A program made the position numbers and the translations under genes. A DNA stretch of 64,000 bases from Macrosoma leucophasiata (Eukaryota > Arthropoda > Insecta > Lepidoptera > Hedylidae), in NCBI GenBank assembly GCA_036365455.1, contig JAWQUS010000017.1, positions 8,680,001 to 8,744,000 of the forward strand. The letters run 5' to 3'. Under the pieces are notes generated by a model that was given only the letters and a program-made list of their open reading frames with translations, did no database searches and was not told the origin of the DNA. This document shows positions 1 through 12,779 of this stretch, piece after piece; within the stretch, counting starts at the first letter, position 1; each line of letters begins with the position of its first letter.

Positions 1-1995
1 ACTTACAGAATAATCGACAGGTTTATTGTTACACTTTCAGGGTTCTAATTATTAACATTGCCATTTTTGTGAGAATATGTTATTGGGAATATTAGGATTA
101 GGTCAATCCAGTTCAATCCATTTTACAATTTTCATAATTAATTTCCTATGCATCACAACATATACATTAATAAATCACTAAAAACTAAGGAAATTTCATA
201 TCTACCATAGAAGGAACTGCGTGATATTTTAATTTCGTACACTTCCAAACCAAAACCACATCTAAAACATATTAAAAATACTTTAAAAAAAATACATATC
301 CTCATTTTTTATGTTTACATTGGGATTAAAGAATAGTGAATACTGTCATATTATCAGTAGCCGTACCATCATAGCCTATAGCAGTCCGATTGTAATCTTA
401 CTTTTTTTCTGACGTATGATGAAGGTCAACAAAATGTAAGTTATAACTCAGTCATAATATATTTTAAATTTGTTTGATAAATATCTAAACAAGGTAAGAT
501 TAAAATAAGTCTGCCATAAGAGATAGTAATCTGTTCAGTGTGAATCTCTTTAGGATAATTACTGAATGTAAGTATCATCAACTTTATTAATAAATAATAA
601 ATATAAATAGGAGGATATTTATCATTTTTTTCAGAATTCTCGAGAAATGTGCATAGGAAGGTATAAATTATATTGACAATATTATTCGAGGTTAAAGTTT
701 CTTAACACAACATCACAATATTTACCAAATTATAGGGCATTTCGACCTTATGGCCACAGACTATATTCCTTAGATCTATGAAAAATAAAATTGAAAAAAA
801 CGCTTTCGAAAATTAAATTGAAACACCTACCTACAGTAAAACAGTGGCAGTAGACTGTATCCAAGTATAACATATTTTAATGTTATATTAATATAGTATA
901 AGTATGTTCATTTTAATACACTTATATTATAAACATAATATTACTATAAATTAAACATTATTCATATTGTATTTTAAGTATACATTCATTTGAAAATCTA
1001 GAATTTAGGTGTTAAATCAATATTCATACACTAGGGATTTTAAAACTCATTTACAATACGTCAAGTTGCAAAAATGGATTTAACGAAACCAAATATTTAT
1101 TAAATGTAGAAGAAGTTTATGATAAATAGGTCTGAGCACAAATCTGAGATACTCTTCAGATGATATCAAGTGTTGTCAGAACAGAAAATTATACCACATC
1201 ACAAAATAACCATATTGTACATACTACATTTTATGTACCTAGAATATGTTTACTATGATAAACTAATGCTTCATCATGTTAACCATAATCATTAATGTTT
1301 CTTTTTTTCTGTCCTTCTTTCTTTATCTCATGGGCAACTTTGCAGCAACAAACATTTTGACCTGCTTGGTTTGATCTGAAAAATATAATTTAATTAACAT
1401 TATTAAACATAAAACACAGTAATGAAGTTTCATGCCAGTAGTGATAGACATATTAGTAAAAATAAATTAATTAATTTCTGGCCATATTATCTAACTCTGA
1501 AGGCACCACTAGGAAACTTACAAAAATCCCAGTAGCACTTACCCCTGGGGATTAAACCCAGGACCCCAATGTAGCACTACCACTGAACAATTGCGACAGT
1601 AAATGTAGTGTAAGAATTTTAATAAATAATGTTAAAAAAATAGGGACAAGGAATTAATATTGAGGAGTTAGATTTTTTTCAAACGATTATTAGATATTGC
1701 ATGTTAACCATAGTTAAAGATGGCTATCAATGTAACTTTAAAGACAATGGAAGATCAGACTAAAAATAAATCCTAATATCCAACAAGAACATTATATTCG
1801 TCTTAAATAATAACAATCACTTTATAAGTAAAAAATACATTTAGTAACATCATACAAATAAGTTACCTGTTTTTTCTCATGATGGAATTCCAATATATTT
1901 GAGAAAAATTAAGTTATTAAAGCTATAAAATCTCAATATAGAAAAAAAAACCATAAAAGAAAAAAAACAATGTGTACAACATGATCAATATATGC
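1..1995. other. AT-rich stretch, no supported gene
   Basis: No convincing coding region, RNA gene or intact mobile element is visible. The DNA is AT-rich with short homopolymer runs. A short acceptor-like site near 1380 followed by a brief open frame on the minus strand is discussed among rejected items. A weak tRNA-like B-box remnant may lie near 1540-1560. Confidence 0.5.
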
Positions 1996-1996
1996 A

Positions 1997-2165
1997 TATA
2001 CATAATAATAATAATTAATAATAATAATAATAACCGCAGAAAGCGGTTCTTCTCGACACGGCACGTATTGTGAGGAGGTTCCTCTCTCTGAGCCCCTAAC
2101 CGCCGACAGCTTGGACTCTGCTCCCGCTACCGGCGGTAACCATTTTGTATTTTTTTTAATATATG
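1997..2165 (-). mobile_element. LINE 3'-end remnant with (ATT)n tail
   Basis: On the minus strand a GC-rich segment is followed by a run of ATT triplets (plus strand: ATA/ATAAT repeats at about 2007-2032). A GC-rich 3' UTR ending in a simple triplet tail is typical of CR1/Jockey-like non-LTR elements. No coding part remains, so the family is not assigned. Confidence 0.4.
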
Positions 2166-2231
2166 TTTTGTTTTCATTTTTTTAATGTATATGTAAAAAA
2201 ATATAAAATGTGAATTATAATAAATGAGTGT

Positions 2232-4330
2232 CATAATAATAATACTCTTTATTGCACACAATAGAGAACAATACAGAAAAAACAATTAGGACATAAAGTA
2301 CAACAGGCGGCCTTATCGCTAACAGCGATTTCTTCCAGGCAACCTTACATGTAAAGAAACCAATTCAGGAAGTAGTAGGGGTGTACAACATAGAGATAAA
2401 TTAAAAGTATCTAATTATAATTAAACAGTAAGTGACCTGATAATAGAGCAAGGATAAAATAAACATACAAAAATAATAAATAAATAACAGTTTTAAAAGA
2501 AAGAGCCGAGAACAAGGCAGCAAAGAAGGAGTTAAAGAGACAGATAGTATTGTCTGACTTTAGACTTAAACGATACCAATGTTTGAGCGCTCCTTATGGA
2601 TAGTGGGAGTGCATTCCACAAATGAACTGCTTCGGCAGTGAATGACTTATTGTAAAAGTTAGTAGAATGGGAAGGATATTTTAGCTTGAAATTGAATGAA
2701 GAGCGCAAAGTAAGCGAATTGGAAAGATGAAGAAAATGACAGCGATCTTTTAAATATGTTGGAGTTTGTGGATTAAAAAGTATATTGAACAGAAGAGATA
2801 GCACATGAGCATTCCGGCGAAGAGCGATTGGGAGCCATTGAAGCTGTTTACGAAATTCTGAAACGTGGTCGTATTTACGCAAGCCAAATACGAACCTAAT
2901 ACATAAATTCTGAAGACGCTCCAATTTATTGAGTTGCTCCTTAGTTAGATCAAGGTAACAGGTGTCGGCATAGTCAAATATAGGAAACAATAGGGAATGT
3001 ACCAGCGTAATTTTAGTGGACATAGGTAAGAAATTACGCAAGCTTCTTATGGAATGTACAGCTGCAAATAACTTTTTACTCAAATTATTAATTTGTGGCA
3101 CCCAAGATAAACGACTATCTAAAATGATACCCAAGTTTTTAACAGTGTTACTGAAAGGGATAATATGGCCGTCAAATTTAACATTAGGAAGAGTGTCCCA
3201 GTTCACTTTAGACAATAACCTTGAACTTCCAATAATTATAAGTTGAGTTTTAATGGGATTGACTTGAAGCCTATAAGATTTACTCCATCGCAAAACAGAA
3301 GAAAGATCATCATTCAAGGCATTAAGTGCACTTGTAAGATCTTCCAGTGATGTATGAGAATATATTTGTAGATCATCTGCATACAAGTGGTAGAGAGAAG
3401 ATATACAATGAGTAATTAAATTAATGAAGATGGCAAAGAGAAGAGGAGACAACACGCCACCTTGCGGGACTCCGGCAACAGTTGTACACCAAGTTGAAAA
3501 CCTATCCCCAGCCTGTATACGTTGCCGACGCCCACGCAAGTAACTATGAAACCAGTCAATTGCATTCGGAGATATGTTAAGAGAACGTAGAGTAGCAAGT
3601 AGAATATCTAAATCCACGGTATTAAAGGCATTGCTAAAATCTAATAAAGTTAAAACTGTAAGCTGCTTGTTATCCATAGCGAGCCTTATGTCATCCGTGA
3701 TCTTGATCAGTGCAGTAGTCGTACTATGACCCGGACGGAAACCTGATTGGAGAGGATTAAGGATAGCATGATAAGCAAGAAAGATACTTAGCTGGGAGTG
3801 GATAAGGCGTTCTAGGACTTTCGATAATAATGGAAGAATGGAGATAGGGCGATAGTCAGAACAAGATATAGGATTGGATTTTTTAGGCAATGGAATTATA
3901 TATGCATCTTTCCATGCATTAGGAAAAGAGCAAGAGGATATAGAAAGGTTCATAATGGAGGTTATGATAGGACATAGGAAGTCAAGGAGAGGAAGGATCA
4001 TCTTACGACTAATGCAATCACATCCAACAGCGTCTGAATCCAGATCTAATATGTTCTTCTTAACATCACGATCATACACTTGAGTTAACGAAAACATTGG
4101 ATAATCAGGAGTGGGAAGAGCAGAAAGTTCAGCCAAAGCCTTAGCTTTTAATGAACCATCACAGGTAGAAACAGAGGAGAAAAAATCGTTGAGAATATCG
4201 AGATCTAAATTATGAGGCAAGCAATCTATAGTAGCTTTCCCAACTCCTAAAGTTCTGAGAAATACATATCTTATTTTTAAGATCATATTATCACAGTAGG
4301 TGAGTAAAAAAACTGACAGTCGCAAAAAAG
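2232..4330 (-). mobile_element. 5'-truncated non-LTR retrotransposon (CR1/Jockey-like LINE)
   Basis: This minus-strand insertion contains a reverse-transcriptase frame followed by a short 3' UTR and a tail of TAT/ATT triplets at about 2232-2242. The endonuclease and any ORF1 are absent, the usual result of incomplete reverse transcription. The same 3' UTR (a block beginning near 2290, centred on GGCGGCCTTATCGCTA) recurs at about 17654 and 63670, so at least three related 3' ends lie in the window. Exact 5' boundary and target duplication were not found. Confidence 0.8.
2532..4325 (-). pseudogene. LINE ORF2 fragment: reverse transcriptase and C-terminal domain
   Basis: An open frame of 597 codons has no ATG at its left limit; it opens with TTG, as expected for a 5'-truncated copy. 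It starts in the linker after the missing endonuclease. The reverse transcriptase shows the DYRPIS block, the FRPGHST block, the F-NAFNTVD motif (block A), the GVPQGGVLSPLLF block and the YADD catalytic box (block C). A cysteine-poor C-terminal region follows, with no RNase H. The frame is uninterrupted, which suggests a fairly recent insertion. Clade assignment (CR1/Jockey type) rests on RT motifs plus lack of RNase H; a phylogeny could move it. It cannot be autonomous without the endonuclease. Confidence 0.85.
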
Positions 4331-4375
4331 AAAGGGAGAAAAATATAAACCTTTAAATGAACTTTCATATACATA

Positions 4376-5652
4376 TTAGGTTGGGGAAAAAGTTTCTTCG
4401 CATTTTTTAAGATAATTCAAAACATTTTTTAATATAGTTTATTTAAATTTAACTAAAGTATGTATGTACCATTTTGTTCGATAACCTTTTGCCATCTTGT
4501 AGGTAGGGACATGATCCCATTGCTATAAAAATTTTAGGACTTCTCATCAAAATACCGCGACAAGTGGATTTGGCAGTCCTCTCGTGATGTTAACCTAACA
4601 TTGCATAAAGAATTCTGAAGAGACCGAAACAGGTGGAAATCTGAAAGTGCAAGGTCAGGACTATACGGCAGGTGCATTAACACCTCCCAGCCAAACTCTT
4701 TTAATTTTTGCTGAGTGGCTATAGATGTGTGAGGTCTAGCGTTATCATGATGAAACACTATACCCCTTCTGTTGATCAATTCCGGCCGCTTTCTCTCAAC
4801 TTCTTGCTTTAATCTCATCAGTTGTTCGCAGTAGAGTTCAGAATCGATAGTCCTGCCTGGTGGTAATAGCTCATAATGAATAATGCCCTTCCAATCCCAC
4901 CACACACACAACATATTGCGAGTTAACCCGGGTTTCGCCACAGTCTGTGAAGCCTGACCGGCCTTTGACCACGACCTTTTTCGCACGTTCTTGTCGTACG
5001 TGATCCACTTTTCATCACCAGTTATCAGCTTCTTCAAAAATGATTCGGTTTCATTACGTCGTAATAAAGAATCACAAATGAGTACACGGTTCATTAGGTT
5101 TCTTTCAGTCAGCTCGTGAGGTACCCAAATATCGAGCTTTTTTTTGTACCCAGCTTTTTTCAAATGCGCCAAAACTGTTTTGTGATCAATTCTCAGTTCT
5201 TCAGATACGTCGTAACTAATGATGTCGATCTTGCTCCACTTTTTCAAAAATGGCACCCATTTTATCCGTAATAGGGCGACCAGAGCGAGGTGCATCTTTG
5301 ACATCAAAATTTCCGGATTGAAAACGCTTAAACCAAATTTGTGCTACTCTCACAGACACTGCACTAGGTCCATAAACATCGCAATTTTTTTTCGCAGCTT
5401 GCGTTGCATTTTTACCTTTTTTGTAGTAAAATTTTTAAATGTATCGAATTTCTTCATTAGATTCACTCATCTTGACAGTACGAAAAACAAATGAAAATCA
5501 CACATTTGCCTAAATAGAATTTGGAATTATGTTCTTTAAAATTTTAACTTTCAATGATACCAAAACCAGCCAGATACAAATACTACAGCCAAAGAGATTT
5601 TATTACAAGTTCATACATACTATAATGCGAAAAGACTTTCTCCCCAACCTAT
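4376..5652 (-). mobile_element. mariner element 1 with TIRs and TA target site
   Basis: The ends are inverted repeats containing TAGGTTGGGGA at the left (4378 onward) and its complement TCCCCAACCTA at the right (about 5641-5651), and similarity continues about 28 bp inward with mismatches. TA dinucleotides flank both ends (4374-4375 and 5653-5654), as expected for Tc1/mariner insertion. Length about 1.28 kb is normal for mariner. The transposase inside is on the minus strand and broken. Confidence 0.9.
4534..5470 (-). pseudogene. mariner transposase (DD34D type), inactivated
   Basis: The longest open part covers the catalytic core: the TGDEKWI block (first Asp), HHDNARPHTS (second Asp) and YSPDLALSDFHLF (third Asp; the usual Pro before Ser-Asp is Leu). 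Helix-turn-helix sequence precedes it in other frames. Reading upstream from the ATG near 5470 there is a stop after about 11 codons, and the frame is lost again between the DNA-binding and catalytic parts around 5300. The protein therefore cannot be made in one piece. It resembles the mariner copies common in moths, but I assign no subfamily. Confidence 0.85.
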
Positions 5653-5724
5653 TATATGTATATTTGAATTATCTAATGCTTGATATTGTAACAATTTAAA
5701 CATTTTTCATATTTTGGTCAGGTT

Positions 5725-6013
5725 GTAATGTACGGCTGTTATTTCCGGCACAGAGGCATAATTCATTAGACCTCAGAGGTGTGGAAACGCATCTACATTG
5801 AAATCTGTGATTTCATACAGATATTTATTGGCTACAGTATTACTAACCATCAATGTAAATTGTATGATTGTTTGCAAATTCATGACATAAATAAAAATTA
5901 TGCATAATTTGTATTTTGACCTCTGGTCTTTGCGTGGTCTATAGGGTGCAGTCATCACTTAATATCAATGTTAACGGCATGCTTGTTTGCCACCTTCATA
6001 GCAAAAAAAATTT
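5725..6013 (+). repeat. A-tailed interspersed repeat (family R1), interrupted copy
   Basis: This is one of several copies of a roughly 290-bp repeat that ends in an A-run after CATTACAT-like sequence; fuller copies are at 6840, 28956, 50146 and 62424. Here the middle is interrupted by about 110 bp of unrelated AT-rich sequence (about 5808-5917). The A-tail and 5' truncation of many copies point to retroposition. Confidence 0.6.
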
Positions 6014-6271
6014 CTTTAGAATTCAATACTGTTGTCGTCCAAAATCCTCTTCAAACAACAGATGTCGACAGAATAACCCAAAAGTTGGTTGTTGTGATTC
6101 CTTCAAATAAAAGAAAAAAAGAAGAATAAAGTTTGAATTTAACTTGTATGAATAATTTTTTTTTTTTGTGTTTTTTCTACTACAATCTGTCGCTTTCTTT
6201 GGGACATTCAGTAGTATGATGGTTATACTACATTGTCATGCTTGGCATGTAACCTTTGTAACGTGCTCTTC

Positions 6272-6272
<1 letters not shown>

Positions 6273-6315
<43 letters not shown>

Positions 6316-6415
6316 TATATATATACACCTACTGTTAAATGAAGAAACAGAAAATCCCTCAGGATTTGGTCCAATCACAGTACCTACAGTACAGTATATA
6401 TATATATATATATAT

Positions 6416-6508
<93 letters not shown>
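6273..6508. repeat. (TA)n microsatellite in two blocks
   Basis: Two long alternating TA tracts (about 6275-6326 and 6398-6509) are separated by roughly 70 bp of ordinary sequence that itself contains two small ACAGTA motifs. Frames translated through it as Tyr-Ile repeats are artefacts. Confidence 0.95.
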
Positions 6509-6512
<4 letters not shown>

Positions 6513-6839
6513 TATAATATATAGAATTATTTACTAAAATTAATGTCTCAAGAAACTATAACTCACTTTAATTCCTTGTGTGCTATTTTTGAATATGCAT
6601 ACAGATTTACAGATGCTACATAATTCTTATTATTCTTCTGTATTTTTGCTGTAAATAATTACATCATTACCTTTAGATATATTATTATAATAATATGAAA
6701 TATAAAACGACAACAGGGATAAAAAAACCATCAGTGTTAGCATTACCTATTAATTCTTAAGACAAGGCAAGTAAACTTAGTGGTAGATTCTAGTGCTTTA
6801 CTGTGCTGTTGTCCAGTATAATGGTAATATATATATTCA

Positions 6840-7107
6840 CTGGTAGTAGAGCTCCAGTAACGGAGCTGTTGGGCGTAGGCACCACTGCATTACCTAATAT
6901 ACTTGCAGCTAAATGGTAGTGTTCAGCACTATCGTGGTCAGGTGGTAATGTACAGCCCTGTTATTTCCGGCACAGAGGCATAACACTTTAGATCTCAGGA
7001 GTGGTAACTCATCTGCATCTTGACCTGGATCTTTATGTGGGTGTCTATAGGCTGCAGTCATCACTTGACATAAATATTGTTTGCCACTTACATTACATAA
7101 AAAAAAT
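6840..7107 (+). repeat. A-tailed interspersed repeat (family R1), nearly full copy
   Basis: It starts at the TGGTAGTAGAGCTCCAGT end and finishes with CATTACAT followed by A8. It aligns along its length with the copy at 28956-29245 with scattered substitutions. It may be a SINE or a short LINE-dependent retroposon; no obvious Pol III boxes were seen. Confidence 0.75.
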
Positions 7108-7646
7108 ATTCGATGAATAGGTGAGTAATACCTACCTACTTGAACACATATTTAACCTCCACTTACCCATTCAAATGTGAAGTTGGGTTTACAACGCAAA
7201 TATCCCACGCAAGCGAAACCCCTTACGAGGAAGGCAAAGAGCGTGGAGCGCCAAGTCTGCCGGTCCTTACTTGCTAATTGCTGTTAATTAATTTCATCAC
7301 TCTCTTCGTACATGCACGACGATTCCGAAGACTCTTGACCCAATATTCAGACAATACCCGACCGGGTCAAGATAGGCCGGTCTTGGTCTTCCTAGGCCTG
7401 TACAGCTTTCTACATTCGCTTAAATATCTATTTTATTTATAATCTCTGATCTATTTTGTCAGGTCATGATGGGTAACTAGTAAATTAGCCACAAGCACAA
7501 CTACGCAACTTTAGGAGTAAGTACACACAGTTCTGAATCACGTATACATCGAATCAAAGATCAGTAATCACTTCCAACAGCACAATCACAAGAAAATTCA
7601 AGAAATATTTGAAAATAGTAAAAATACTTTATTGTCAGAAAACCTA
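7108..7646. other. no gene seen
   Basis: A segment around 7200-7260 containing AAGAGCGTGGAGCGCC resembles one near 51310-51330 and is probably an old interspersed repeat. Nothing else is supported. Confidence 0.4.
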
Positions 7647-8801
7647 CAGTCTGTTTTTTTTCGCTACGGACTAAATTGACACTGACACATGCAAATGTCA
7701 ATTTCCAAAATAATGATACCAGCTTTCTAGTATTAGTATTGTACGATACCGGTTTTATGAATCGTTACTTTTTACTTTGCTACATAATTTTATTATTATT
7801 TGACAATAGACAAATCTTTTAAAAGTTAGGGTTACTATGGAGTATCACAGTTTTAATTTAAACTACTTATTGCATTAAGTAAACACAACAATTATTTATT
7901 TGTTGTTGAAGAATACGCAATAACAAGTTTTTAACAGAAACGACACAAGAAATAGGTCGATGTACTGTACCTATGAATGCCATAAAAATGAAAATACGGC
8001 GCCATTTTTGAATGAAAATGTGTACTCTAGGCCATATTGTTGACGACATTACGGACTGATTTATTATTGAAGTAGGTGATAACTCTGACGATTCGGCACA
8101 TTGAGGTACGGAGTCATTACCTGATTCTGATTATTAATTTGCATGTCATTATTAAGATTTATGTCATTATTTAAGTGTCTACTTAAGAAATAAGTGTCTT
8201 GCATTTATGTTTTTATCATATCTATACATTAACCATACAGGTACATTATAAAGGCATGCCTATTGGTACATTACGGGTGTCGCCACATTCTAAATTTTTA
8301 AAGACACTTTATGTAATTACCTAAGTTTTATCTAAAAAATGTTAGGGTTCTCTTTAGGCACTGGTTTGACATGCAATAAGTCGTCTTTACCATTTCTTCT
8401 TTACTAGCGCAGTGTAAAATAATAAGACATAATATAAATTAAAAGGCTAGGAGCAGTAAACGTACTTAGTTGCACTAAATTTCCTTTCATTATTGATTTG
8501 TTGTTGTTGATTTTGTTTTTTGTTTTATGTTTTTGTTACTGTTACGAAACAATATGCAATTCCTTAGATATCCAAATACGGAAACTTATAAATGGTCTTA
8601 TGTAATTTTATTAAGATTGTTTGTAAGCAAATAAGACTGTTTGTTCTCTTGAATAAAATAAAATAAAAATTATTACTGAAAAACGATACTAGATTGTAAA
8701 TTACGTAAAGTTACGGTAGTGGCACATCACTATTAATGATCCCCAAAAACCTAGCCACACAGCTTATGTCAATTTAGTCCGTACCGAAAAAAAACAGACT
8801 C
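7647..8801. mobile_element. non-autonomous TIR element flanked by TA
   Basis: The left end (AGTCTGTTTTTTTTCG from 7648) and right end (CGAAAAAAAACAGACT to 8800) are inverted repeats. The match continues inward through TACGGACTAAATTGACA, about 34 bp with one mismatch. TA lies just outside each end (7645-7646 and 8802-8803). The 1.15-kb interior has no transposase frame. TA targets and CAGT-type ends suggest a Tc1/mariner-mobilised derivative. Confidence 0.75.
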
Positions 8802-8823
8802 TAAGTAAGATAACTTAGGGCTA

Positions 8824-9240
8824 GGGAGTTTTGGCGGGAACCTTGAAAGAGGCGTATGGTGCTCTTATTTTATTTAATTTTCTTGGTGTAATTTTAAGTT
8901 ATATTGAATAAAATTGGTGGCATTTTGTTTGATATAGGTTTATTACAGTGCCCGTGTATAGTGAAATAGAATAACAGTGCGAAAACACGACCTTTTAGGT
9001 TGCCTACAAAACTTCAATGTAAATGTTCTAGTAAAGTAGCCATCGCTTTACTCGAATAACTTGACTTTACTTGACTGTAACTCACTTGACTGACATATTA
9101 TACTTGATACTTACTTATCATACTTGATGACTATATTATGCTGGCTTTTACGCTGCTTGGATAAATACGAAGTATCGTTTTACTTGACACTGGCAATATG
9201 CGTAATAGCGATGCCATTAAATAAAAAATAAAAAAAAAAA
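8824..9240 (+). repeat. A-tailed ~400-bp retroposon (family R2), copy 1 with 12-bp target duplication
   Basis: The copy begins GGGAGTTTTGGCGGGAACC and ends in a mixed A-rich tail. It is flanked by a direct repeat AACTTAGGGCTA (8812-8823 and 9241-9252). A second copy at 12391 starts at the same base, so both look full length at the 5' end. A third, diverged and interrupted copy lies at 37025. Target duplication plus poly(A) means it moved by target-primed reverse transcription. No significant coding frame is present. Confidence 0.85.
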
Positions 9241-9625
9241 AACTTAGGGCTATTTCGCCAGTTCGCCGACCGTCGCCATTTTTCGACTTTATTATCGACG
9301 TCTTGGACTAAGCGGTACAAAATAGCATTTTAACAAGAATGTTCTTCTCAGTAGTGCCTGCACTTGGATCTCAGCTAAGTGAATGACTATGATTATGACG
9401 AACAGATTTTTCTTTTTCTTCTATGAAGGAATTTAAAAATTTGATGATTTCCATATCGGTTAAATATTATTTTAAATTGGTATTTATGAATACCTATTGG
9501 ATTATTATTAAAAGTCATTCTCTATATGTAGCTTATAACCCGACAATGCAAAAGTGTTCTTGAATTCTGAATTTTTATAATGGGAACTTAACATAAATAG
9601 TATAAATACTGTGGCACCCCAAATA

Positions 9626-10903
9626 CGAGGGTGGATCCAAAAGTTCGAAGCCCGACCAAGAAAATGAAAGAAAAGTGGGTCTAATTTTATTTTTATTTTT
9701 CGACATAGTCTCCATCTAGCTCAACACACTTCTTCCACCTGAACTGCAACTTGTTTATCCCCTCGAAAAAAAAAGATTCCGGAAGGTCGGCGAAATACTC
9801 GTTTACTGCGACTATCACCTCATCTTTGGTCGAAAATTTCGAGCCACCCAAATGTTTTTTTGAATTTGGAAATAAATTATAATCTGAGGGGGCTAAATCC
9901 TGCGAATAAGGTGGGTGGGGCAGCAATTCGTAGCCACAATCATGGATTACAGACATTGTTTCAACCGAAGTGTGAACACGTGCATTGTCTTGATGGAACA
10001 AAACTTCCTTACGCAACATTCCCGGCCTTTTTTCTTTTATTTCTTCTCGTAGTCTTCGTAATATATCCGTAATATAACCTTTCGATAAATAATCTACAAA
10101 AATAATGCTCTTCGCATCCCAAAAAACAGAAGCCATGACTTTGTTAGTCGACAAAACGACTTTAGTCTTTTTCGGTGTAGGTGAGTCAGATCTTTTCCAC
10201 TGTTTGGATTGTTGCTTTGATTCAGGAATATGGTGGTGAACACAGCTTTCATCCATGGTAACAAATCTAGACAAAAAGTCCTCGGGATCAGTCTCAAAAA
10301 GTTCCAAACAGTCTCGCGAAATTGTGAATCGAACTCGTTTTTGTTCAGCTGAAAGCAACCTCGGGACCCAGCGAGTAGAAACCTTATGGAATCCCAATTC
10401 TTTCGTTATTATGTGTTGCACCCGGCCATAACTAATGTCTGTTGTCTCAGCTATCTTACCGATGGTCAAACGTCGATCAACCAGTACGAGATCACAAATT
10501 TTATCGATGTTTTCTTTCGTGGTAGAGGTTGTAGGCCGTCCACTCCTAGGATCATCTTCAATGCTCTCACGACCGCGCTTAAACTCAGCTACCCACTTCT
10601 TGACACTGGATTACGATGGAGCAGACTCCCCCAAAGTGTCCATCATATCTTGATGGATGTCTTTTGGTGACAGGCCTTTTTTATTGAGGTACTTAATGAC
10701 TGCACGATGTTCAATTTTCTCCATTATTGAAAATCGCGTCAGAATGCTTCAAACAAATAATCACAGAAAATTTATATTGTGCAGTATCGGAATGAAACTG
10801 CGCACAATAAATCAATAGAAGACATACTAACAAATGACAGTAAATTTAAAAAGATGTCATGTCTCCTTGTAGTTTGGCCCACGAACTTTTGGATCCACTC
10901 TCG
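9626..10903 (-). mobile_element. mariner element 2 with TIRs and TA target site
   Basis: Left end CGAGGGTGGATCCAAAAG and right end (inverted) CGAGAGTGGATCCAAAAG form TIRs of at least 24 bp. They are flanked by TA at 9624-9625 and 10904-10905. Length 1.28 kb. The transposase on the minus strand is full length except for one nonsense codon. This family differs clearly from the mariner at 4376. Confidence 0.9.
9693..10724 (-). pseudogene. mariner transposase, one internal stop
   Basis: From an ATG at 10724 the frame runs 344 codons to the stop at 9693, with a single in-frame TAA at codon 38 (10613-10611). The N-terminal part has the paired helix-turn-helix expected of mariner, then the catalytic core: FVTMDESCVHHH (first Asp), LFHQDNARVHTS (second) and YSQDLAPSDYNLF (third; Gln replaces the usual Pro). 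One nonsense change in an otherwise intact frame suggests recent inactivation. Initiation downstream of the stop would give a protein lacking the first helix-turn-helix. Confidence 0.88.
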
Positions 10904-11582
10904 TAGTTCCGTTGTACGCACACATAAACAATATGCATGTTTGCACACAGAACACGGCACAAAAAAATGCATAAGTCTGTGGTTCGCAACGATCGAGTCA
11001 TCATTTAACTACGTGTGCTTCTTTGCGGAAAAAATATGACGATATGAAATATGATAAGTTTTAAAATGTAATTTTGAGTTTTTTGTATTGTTTCTTATTT
11101 AACTAGAAAACTGTGGTCGGAGAGCCCAGTTATGTTCCGCCTTTATTTTACTTATTCTTAAAGAAACTACTGAACCTAATTTTAAAATTGAATCTAATCC
11201 ATACCAGAATAGAATCAGCCAGTTTTCGACCGAATGATTCCAAATATTTTAAGAATATCGCGTGTCGTAAAAAAATCTTGATAGGAAATGAGGTATGTAA
11301 TAACTTTATGCCATATTTCGACTACCATAATCGAAATACAGATTTTAAGTTTAAATTATATCTTTTTGTACAAGGAACACTTCAAATAGGTACATCACAT
11401 TTGTATTTTCACCCGAAATCTATTTAGCTGATAAAAAGACAAAATAATGTATTTAATGTACCCATCATTTTTGGTCGAAATGTGGCTGTGACATATGCAA
11501 TTGTTTGTTTTCGACCTCAGTAATGAATATCGGTTGGCTGGTTGGTGTGTTATTATTAAATTTAAACAGTTAACAGTAACCC
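10904..11582. other. no gene seen
   Basis: A plus-strand open frame of about 100 codons at 11113-11427 lacks recognisable features and is AT-rich. I see no element boundaries. Confidence 0.4.
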
Positions 11583-11752
11583 GATACCCAAAAAAGGGGA
11601 TCGCAGTGATCCAGCCAATTACAGACCCGTAGAAATAACCTTCCTACTCTGCAAAGTCATGGAGCGTGTGATCAATATACAATTCACTTACCATCAGGTG
11701 GCCCATATTCTTGTTAGTCAACTTAATGACATTAAAAAAAAAAAAATCACCA
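11583..11752 (+). mobile_element. LINE remnant: RT fragment fused to a LINE 3' end
   Basis: About 30 codons of reverse transcriptase (the PANYRP motif and KVMERVI) are followed almost directly by a CATCAGGTGGCCCATAT-type LINE 3' UTR and an A-run at about 11736. The rest of the RT is missing, so this is an internally deleted copy. Confidence 0.6.
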
Positions 11753-12390
11753 AATTGATGTTTTACCTTTGAGGTAATGGTGCCATTAAAAATTGAACTT
11801 CATTTATTAGTTGTTAAGGTTAATAAAGCAAGCCATAAAGACAGATATGATAAGAATTAAACATAATGTTCCTATTTTCAGAAAAATGCTAAAAGTGCGA
11901 TTTTGTAAATCTGTGATTAGAAAAATAAATAAATCAAAGATTGACTTTAACTCATCGATGACACAACGCACATGTTTTATTTTGCTGTCATAATATTGTA
12001 TACTTAATATTTTAACATAATACGAGTTTTTATATTTAAAATATATTGAATGCCTAATTTTTTGACATCACACCCAATAGTTGAGAACTGGCGAATTTAA
12101 AGTCGAGAACTGAAAAATTCGGCCGAAAACAGGTAAAACCGGCGTTTTCAGCTTTATTGGTTTTTGTTTAATTATTTCTAGGTCCTACTTGAAAATAAAG
12201 GATATTAAACGAAAGAAGGCTATATTGACTATGTGTATTATTTTCATCCAATTTTCGCTTATAATAATTCTATTTATTTTTCCGTCCATAAATTGGGCAA
12301 CTCCACTAATCGGTTGTGAACTGGCGAAACGACCCTATTTCTAACTTCATATATAGGTACTTATATGTATTGTTAATTTCTAACCACCTA
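11753..12390. other. no gene seen
   Basis: AT-rich sequence. A phrase near 12078-12105 (AGTTGAGAACTGGCGAA) recurs at about 12308-12325 and may belong to an old repeat. No coding support. Confidence 0.35.
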
Positions 12391-12779
12391 TGGGAGTTTT
12401 GGCGGGAACCTTGAAAGAGGCGTATGGTGGTCTTATTTTATTTAATTTTCTTGGTGTAATTTTAAGTTATATTGAATAAAATTGGTGGCATTTTGTTTGA
12501 TATAGGTTTATTACAGTGCCCGTGTATAGTGAAATAGAATAACAGTGCGAAAACACGACCTTTCAGGTTGCCTACAAAACTTCAATGTAAATGTTCTAGT
12601 AAAGTAGCCATCGCTTTACTCGAATAACTGCCTGTAACTCACTTGACTTACATACTTAAAAAATAATTGACTGTCTATATTATACTAACTTTTACGCTGC
12701 ATAAATAAATACGAAATATCGTTTTACTTGACACTGGCAATATGCGTAATAGCGATGCCATAATAACAAAAAAAAAAAA
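12391..12779 (+). repeat. A-tailed retroposon (family R2), copy 2 with target duplication
   Basis: Nearly identical to copy 1 at 8824 for the first 200 bp, with a short deletion in the middle and a terminal A-run. It is flanked by the direct repeat ACCACCTAT(G) (12383-12391 and about 12780-12788). The identical 5' start in two independent insertions supports a defined transcript start. Confidence 0.85.

Noticed and set aside
1318..1379. Possible last coding exon on the minus strand, with an acceptor-like TTTTTCAG near 1379 and a donor-like CAG|GTAAC near 1865
   Set aside because: The joined product would be about 35 residues, resembles nothing I know, and has no upstream exon in reach.
6233..6524. 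Tyr-Ile repeat open frames
   Set aside because: Translations of the (TA)n microsatellite.
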